A DNA stretch of 64,000 bases from Allodiplogaster sudhausi (taxonomy: Eukaryota; Nematoda; Chromadorea; Rhabditida; Diplogasteridae): positions 2,498,501 through 2,562,500 of the forward strand of contig CALZFC010000019.1 of the NCBI GenBank assembly GCA_945643635.1. The letters run 5' to 3'. The position numbers and the translations under genes were made by a program. The first letter of the stretch is position 1; every line of letters begins with the position of its first letter. This document shows, piece after piece, positions 51,290 to 64,000 of this stretch. The notes under the pieces were generated by a model. It did not search any database and was not told where the DNA came from. It saw only the letters and a program-made list of their open reading frames with translations.

Positions 51290-53724
51290 CTATGCCCAAC
51301 TTCCTCCTCCTCCCTCGTCCTTCACAGCCCGACTCGGGTAGAGACCGCCTCCGCCTTGGCCGCCATTGTCATCGTAGACATGCTGGCCAGCGCCAGCGCC
51401 GCCCATTCCGTAGCCGGCTCCTGATTTTTTAATAAACTTTTTTACACAGATATTATTAAATAAAAACGAAACCATCATCCATACTGTTGATTGTTGAAAA
51501 ACGAATTGATTAAATTACTGATTAAATAAATTAATAATAAGGTTAAAAAAACGATAAATGTGTGAAGACCTCCTCCAGCTCCGCCCATCGGTTGGCCTCC
51601 CCCTGCGCCCATTTCGCCTCCTCCTCGGTTGCCACCGCCGCCAAAGAGTCGACTTAGCCCGCCGCCAGACAAGAAGCGGCCAGCCAACGAGCCGATTCCC
51701 GCGCCGCCCATGCTCGACAGGAAGTTACCGATGCCTAAAAAAAAACAATAACAGCAGAATGCATTTTCATTCTTTTACATGTTGCTGAATTAGAAAATTA
51801 TGTGCGAAATCCTTGCATACATACCTCCCCCTCCACGCCCTCCACCTCCCTGAGGCGGCCCTCCAGGACCGCCCGGTGTATATCCTCCGGCCGGAGCGCC
51901 TCCACCACCGCTTCCCTGCAGAACAACAATCAAATTTGTACACTGAGTTATAAAGATGAAAAAAAGAAGAAAGCAAACGCTACCTTTCCTCTACAACAGC
52001 AGCAGTAGCAGAGACAGCCGCAGCAGAGAAGCGGAATGACGATGCAGACAATGATAATCCAGAACCACGGCGGCAGCGACGGAATCTTCGGCATCCCGCC
52101 TCCTCCTCCGCCTTGGCCACCTAAACCAAGTCTTTACTATTAAATAACTTCAAATTTCGCATCGACGACATTCATTTTTTTTTTACAATTTTTTTCAAAT
52201 CAAGCATATAATAAAAAAATAAATTAAATAAATTCAAGCACCACTTTGACCTCCGCCACCGAAGCCAGCGCCGCCTCCGCCTTGACCGCCCATTCCACCT
52301 CCACCCATGCCGCCTGATTGTGAGAGAAAACGAATTGTGATCATATTTGTATTTTCGCATTAAAACTATTTGAAATCCTCGCGCATTTAGCATTTTCATT
52401 TCACTGAATTCAAACAAGGAAAAAAGTTCGTGTTGCTATATAATATACGTATTATCAAGAACCACGAACCACCTCCCGAGGGCATGCGCGGCTGGCCCGC
52501 CTTGGAGACGGCCTTCTCCCACGTTCCTTGGAGGATGTTCGTGAGCGCGTTCTGAATACGACCCTGCTGGAAGTTGGCCTTCTGGAAAGGAAAAAAATCA
52601 CTGAAAGGTGGAGAATATCAGACAATACTTAGAAAGATTCACCCGTCACGTATACGTACATATATCTAGCGTAGATCTAATATTCCCAAGCGAACTGAAA
52701 ATTTAATAATTAAACAAGGAATAGAACTACATTTCAGCACACCTCCTTGACGAAGAGCTGTGTGAACTCGTCCGCATACACTGGGACCTTGTCATCGCGG
52801 GCAACCCAGAACTTTTGGTCCTCCACCGCAACAACAATAACGATTGCCTGAAAATTACCAAGCAAAAGATAAAATTTCCTTGAAATTCATAAAACGGTAA
52901 ATGGTAGACCTTTTGGCATTGCGCATCCAGTGTCCACTTTCGAAGCAAGTTGTTCGCCAATGCTTTTATGTCCTGAAAAGATATTATTCTCCTTCAATAC
53001 TACATTGATGGTTTAGAAAAACGATACTAGTAGTAAAAAAAGTGATGAATGACTAGCCTCGGTCGATCCACCCTGCACTTTTCTCATGACAGCCATTGCT
53101 CCAGTCACGCCCTTCTTGTCGCAGAATGTACGCGCGCCCTCCTATAAAGCTGCTAAATTATTATGTGCATCTAAAAATATAGAAGTCGAAATATACAAAG
53201 GAGTGATAAAAAGTTTCGGAATCTACGTCTACCTGTCTTGTTCTGCTTTCGAGCTGCTTCAGATCGTGGTCGAGACGGTATCTGTCATGGAGATTGATAA
53301 GTTGAAGTTTTATTTTTCTATTTTTTTTACAATATTATAGACTGCTCCAGCCAAGGAAGCAGATCGATTGAAAACTCTCATGCATGCATTATAGTTTTTC
53401 GGACTTTCGAATTCGTTGCGAAAAAAAACAAACGTATAAAAAAAAGTTGGAAGAAATTCCTAAAGAGATAACAGAAAAAAAACAAGAAAATAGGAATAAA
53501 TTAAGTAAGTACCTGGAAGATTCGTCGAGAACTCCGTCAGGGTCGCAGATGTTGGCGGACATCTTCATGGAGCACTGCGCGAACTGGCCGGCCGTCGGGT
53601 TCGGGAAGGCTTGGACATTCCAGGGTTGGTTGCCACGCTGGGCGACAATGGAAGAGGGGAGGGAGAGCTGGAGAAGCAGACACAAAAGGCCTCCACACGA
53701 CCAGCGACGTCGTCGAGAAGACAT
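51290..53724 (-). CDS. MOLO1-family membrane protein, glycine-rich (405 aa)
   Basis: Eleven exons on the minus strand join in phase: 53724-53513, 53281-53233, 53141-53058, 52972-52910, 52847-52743, 52581-52473, 52313-52242, 52120-51984, 51915-51825, 51734-51570, 51420-51290. After a signal peptide (residues 1-28), the TPM-like domain includes WNVQAFPNP, NICDPDGVLDESSRYRLD, ARTFCDKKGVTGAMAV and KAIVIVVAVEDQKFWVARDD. This pattern matches the nematode family of MOLO-1, which modulates levamisole-sensitive acetylcholine receptors. A single transmembrane helix (WFWIIIVCIVIPLLCCGCLC) lies at about 251-270, followed by a cysteine cluster. Glycine-rich stretches flank it, and the tail is about 130 residues. 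The intron after 53,058 seems to use a GC donor (GAG/gctagt). Membership of the family is well supported; the exact partner receptor is not. Confidence 0.88.
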
Positions 53725-54323
53725 TCTTCTAAAATGTTGTTATTTTTCTGCTCATTGTATTCTGAAGCGGAAGAGAAAATTGAGACGATTGGAGGAGAAA
53801 TCGGAGTTCATACAGGTCAAACGCGAAGTACACAACCCCCTTCCATGCGACGAGAACACTTTGAAGAGTAGACGAAACTGGCTTGACATTGTGGAGTGCC
53901 ATTTTGAATGAAAAGTGGGACCGCGTGCGACGCTTGGCAATTTTCAGCCAGTTTGCTGCGCATGTATGGCAACTCGACTAGAAAGGTCTGTTTTATGGAA
54001 GTATGACTCCACTGGAAACCTCATTTGTCTGCAAAACGCATAGGCTGCAAAACACGGGATATTAAGCGAGTAGATTACCCTTGTTGGATATAAAACTTAT
54101 ATGGCACATACGGAAAGATCAACGATAAACTTCTGGCATTTCATCGGCACATTCTGTTTATGTGTGTATTCCTGGCAACTAATGCAGTGTGAAGATGAGA
54201 CGGGATATTTACAGCAGCAGACGAACGCTTTATCGATGAGAAGGTGAGGAGGACGCGTTCGAGAGCTGGAGCAGGAGCAGAGAGAGCAAAAGATAGAGAG
54301 CAAATGTCCTCGGGAGGTGAAGG

Positions 54324-54324
<1 letters not shown>

Positions 54325-54362
<38 letters not shown>

Positions 54363-54370
54363 GAGAGATT
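54325..54370. repeat. (GA)n microsatellite
   Basis: Nearly perfect dinucleotide tract of about 45 bp. Confidence 0.95.
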
Positions 54371-54639
54371 ATCGAAGGGAAGAGAGACTAAGGTCGCACT
54401 CCTTATTTTCCTGCTAAGGAGAAGGAATCTAGCGACTACTTTGTAATGGAACATTCTATTAGAACGCATTTGATGGTCCCATACTGTGGAAATTGTGATC
54501 TCGCAGTAAACAAGTGTTCGGTCGGTGTAAAAAAAAGATGGCAGAAAATAAATGGACTGTTTAGAAAACGAAGTGTCATTCTTGGACTATGAATTCGTTA
54601 GGCATCTTTTCCACTATTTCTCACCCTGTCTACTATCTC

Positions 54640-54678
54640 TCGGTCTCCCTCTGTCTCTCCCTCCCTCTCTCTCTTTCC

Positions 54679-54710
<32 letters not shown>

Positions 54711-54735
54711 TTCTCTCTCTCTCCCTCTCTCTCGC
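54640..54735. repeat. (CT)n microsatellite
   Basis: Interrupted CT tract. Confidence 0.9.
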
Positions 54736-56405
54736 TTCGCTCTCTCACTTTCAACCGCTTTTTCGCCAATTTTGCGCATGCATGTATCCATCATGTTTTC
54801 ACCGGGCATGCGCCAGAAGCAAGTCTAACAACAAAGATATCGCTTTGCCGGATCAGATTTTAGCCAGTCAAGGGTGTTGGAAACGCGAGAACTTCAGATA
54901 AAAAATTTTTGCCGGACTCTGATGGCAACGAAGTTAGAGGACCAGAGTGGGGGCAAAGAGAATGAGAGCAGCAGGGAAACAGAGAGGAGGAGAGAGAGAT
55001 AGAGAGAGGAAGAAATGGAGTGCCAGAAAGAGAGAAGTAAAATGAAGGAGCAAGAATGTCATGCGGCTTGCATCTCATGCCCGATTCGTTTTGGAGAACT
55101 TGGAGGGCGTCCTCTCTCTTTCTCTAACTCTCTCTCACGCTCTCTCTCTATATCTCTCCCTCTTTTTCTCTCTCTCTTCTCCTTCTCCTTCCTCTCGCAC
55201 ATGTGCCACTTCGTTGCGTGGCAGCACCTATTCAAGCAATCTGGACTGCTCACTGCCAGAGTCAAGAGGGACTCCCGTTCCGGCTGCTGAATTTCCCAGC
55301 AACAATTAATATTATGAGTAAGAAAGTCGGCCGAAAATGAAGTATTATATATTCCATAAGTGATAAATCAAATTGTGGAAATATTCAGACATGTTTACTT
55401 ACTTTGTTTGACTCCAAACGCAGAATTAAAAAAAAAGATGAAGTAACTTTATAAATAACAATATATTGTTCAAAGGAATTCCCCATAAATTAAAGTAATG
55501 TAGCATGAAAGTAAGAAGGGAAGAAAGAATGAAGGCAGTAAAGAGGGTATTCTCTCAGTGATGGGGACGAAAGCCATAAAAACGGAAACTGAAGGGAAGA
55601 AAGAGCGGTCTTCATAGGAATCACACTGTCTCTCTTTCGCAGTTTCAGTGATCTTCTTCCATTTTGTGCTCATCAAATGAGAAAAGGTAAAAAAAAAGCA
55701 TCCAAAGACATCTCCAACTAAAACGATATGAACGTAACTAATACGGATTTTCCGTAGTCAACATGAACATATTTTCCGGCTTCGGAACACAGCTCATCAT
55801 AGAAAGTGGTGAGCGGTAATAAAAGCGAACACAACCGCAATTCTCTCCCGTGTCTCCTTGGCACTTTCTTTCTTGTTCTGTCTCCTCTCTATTCAGCTAT
55901 CTCTCTCTCTCTCTCTCTTAGTCTTCTTCTCTCGCTCCCTCTCTATCTCCTTTACTTTCTCTCTGAATCCCTCATGTCCCTTCTCACTCTCTGCCTCGAC
56001 CTCTTGCACTCATCCTCCTTCTCTCTTTCTCTGCCGACTCACAGAATCGATGAGAGAGTGACACGACTGGCGAGAACAGTAAACAGCCGAGTCGAACACG
56101 CCCGTCTGTCTTTCTCTCTCCTTTCCTTTGTCTCGCTCTCTTCAGCGCTCATTTCGCTCTCGCCTGTTCCTACACTTCTTACATATTTATTGTCGTCCGC
56201 ATTTGCAGAAAAAAATAAAAAAATATTGTGTGCGCAGTGGAGCATAAATTACATACATTGATTTGTAAATACAATTCAATGTATATAGGAATGAAAAAGA
56301 TGAACAATAAAGAGCAGGCTAAGCTGGTAAAATGTCTCTTTTATTCTATAATAATGGTGTTTATTATTAGTCTCCCTTTCTCTCTCAGGGAAAGTGGCCA
56401 ATAGG

Positions 56406-63051
<6,646 letters not shown>

Positions 63052-64000
63052 TGCTCTCTGAAGCAAATGTCACATGTCAACAATTAAAGTTTAGGCTATT
63101 TCAGTATTAAGTCTTTTATGGCAAACAAATATTACTCATACATTCGATTAAACAAAACTTCATGCATGAATTCGGACCAAACAAGTGCTCGAGATGATCT
63201 GAGAGACATATTTTACAATCATTTGCGTATTTAGTGATTCATAACCAAAGTTCTAGGATTGAGAATACTGCAAAGTAATTCTCAGCACATTGAAAAGAAG
63301 CAATGTCGAGTGAGAATAGAAGGGGCCTCCTTGCATGGCTGCAATGTTTTGTTGTAGTTTGTCGTTGTTCACTGCACACTCGCGACGCATGGTCTAAACC
63401 GAGGCGAAGAAGAGATAGGAGCCTCTTTCCACCGCAAATGAACCCGTTGCATAACAAACTTGATGTCGCCTGTACTCTTGTTGTAGTCTGTCACTTCAAG
63501 AAGGAAACAATCGCTTTAATTGTGCTGCATGCCATGTAAAACAGCATTTGAGGGATACAATAAAATCACGTCACAACACGAATGCAATAATTTACAATGT
63601 AAAAAAGGAACGGAGGTATTTTTTGCAGAGTGATTACGCATAAGAACGAGTATGGAATGACCCAAAATCTCTTTCACAAGTAAAAAAAATTATTCCGTCG
63701 CAGCACACCAATTAATAATAAAGTAATCAAGTAATCATGAATGTAGATAGCTACTTGTAAAAGTAACAGAGAGGAATGTAGATGCGTGAGTGATTGGAAT
63801 TTACGAAAATAAGTCCTTTTCAACTGCCCAGATCATAAAAGGAAGTAATTCCATTTCCATCAAAACAGTGATTGCCTTGATTTTCCATATTACGCTAGAG
63901 AATCATCAGGATCCTGTTCATCACAGATTGTCAGCAAGAAAGTGTTGTTACTGTCTGTTGTAATCTCAAAATATCTAGTCCATTTCGTTCAAATGTTTGT
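63052..64000. other. Upstream flank of ACAD10-type gene
   Basis: Presumed promoter and intergenic sequence, moderately AT-rich. A plus-strand frame at 63,303-63,539 has no recognisable family or splice context. No gene is supported. Confidence 0.5.

Larger units (their letters stand above)
48781..51570. repeat. Segmental duplication, right copy
   Basis: Partner of 43,924-46,575. It opens with a remnant of the FN3 gene end (Ser-Asp-Asp-stop and 3' flank), contains cytidylyltransferase copy B and runs into the last exons of the intact MOLO1-like gene. Confidence 0.9.
53725..56405. other. Intergenic region with CT/GA microsatellites
   Basis: It holds the presumed MOLO1 promoter, then purine or pyrimidine tracts at 54,325-54,370, 54,640-54,735, 54,970-55,015, 55,115-55,195 and 55,895-56,170. 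Open frames here are low-complexity Ser/Leu or Arg/Glu products of those tracts. No gene is supported. Confidence 0.6.

Noticed and set aside
55806..56261. 151-codon plus-strand frame upstream of the ACAD10 3' end
   Set aside because: Mostly CT microsatellite translation; its hydrophobic appearance comes from Ser-Leu repeats.

Overview
The window is eukaryotic nuclear DNA, most likely from a nematode. The right half carries genes broken into short exons with GT-AG (and some GC-AG) introns, and one gene is a MOLO1-family protein, a family best known from nematodes. Very short exons and CT/GA-rich introns would fit a diplogastrid such as Pristionchus, but that genus-level placement is a guess.

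Region 1 (1-36,207) is one uninterrupted head-to-tail array of a single class-I tRNA gene with anticodon UUU (tRNA-Lys), all on the + strand. By eye I place 168 copies or copy remnants: about 130 match the consensus, about 26 carry small changes, 11 lack the 3' half of the T arm, and one is cut off at the right border. The array runs off the left edge. Spacers come as long (L, about 186 bp), short (S, 64 bp, an internal deletion of L), diverged long (L', about 180 bp) and S-L chimeric (226 bp) forms. They are ordered into higher-order repeats: 396-bp L+S dimers and 3,155-bp blocks on the left, a 1,305-bp six-gene unit in the middle, and a 1,458-bp six-gene unit on the right. Each tRNA is followed by a TTTT pol III terminator.

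Region 2 (36,208-39,594) is microsatellite-rich DNA with one candidate small secreted-peptide gene. Region 3 (39,595-43,939, +) is a 22-exon gene for a 730-residue fibronectin-III single-pass membrane protein.

Region 4 (43,924-51,570) is a tandem segmental duplication. It holds two copies of a short CTP:phosphocholine cytidylyltransferase-like gene (44,649-45,777 and 49,453-50,625), a broken 3' piece of the MOLO1 gene in the left copy and a remnant of the FN3 gene tail in the right copy. A small membrane-protein gene (47,190-46,704, -) lies between the copies.

Region 5 (53,724-51,290, -) is the complete MOLO1-like gene. Region 6 (63,051-56,406, -) is an ACAD10-type fusion: HAD-like domain, aminoglycoside-phosphotransferase-like kinase domain, then acyl-CoA dehydrogenase, ending in the peroxisomal-type tripeptide SRL. 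The protein-coding genes are ordinary housekeeping or receptor genes with no evident link to the tRNA array. The array is the exceptional feature of the window.
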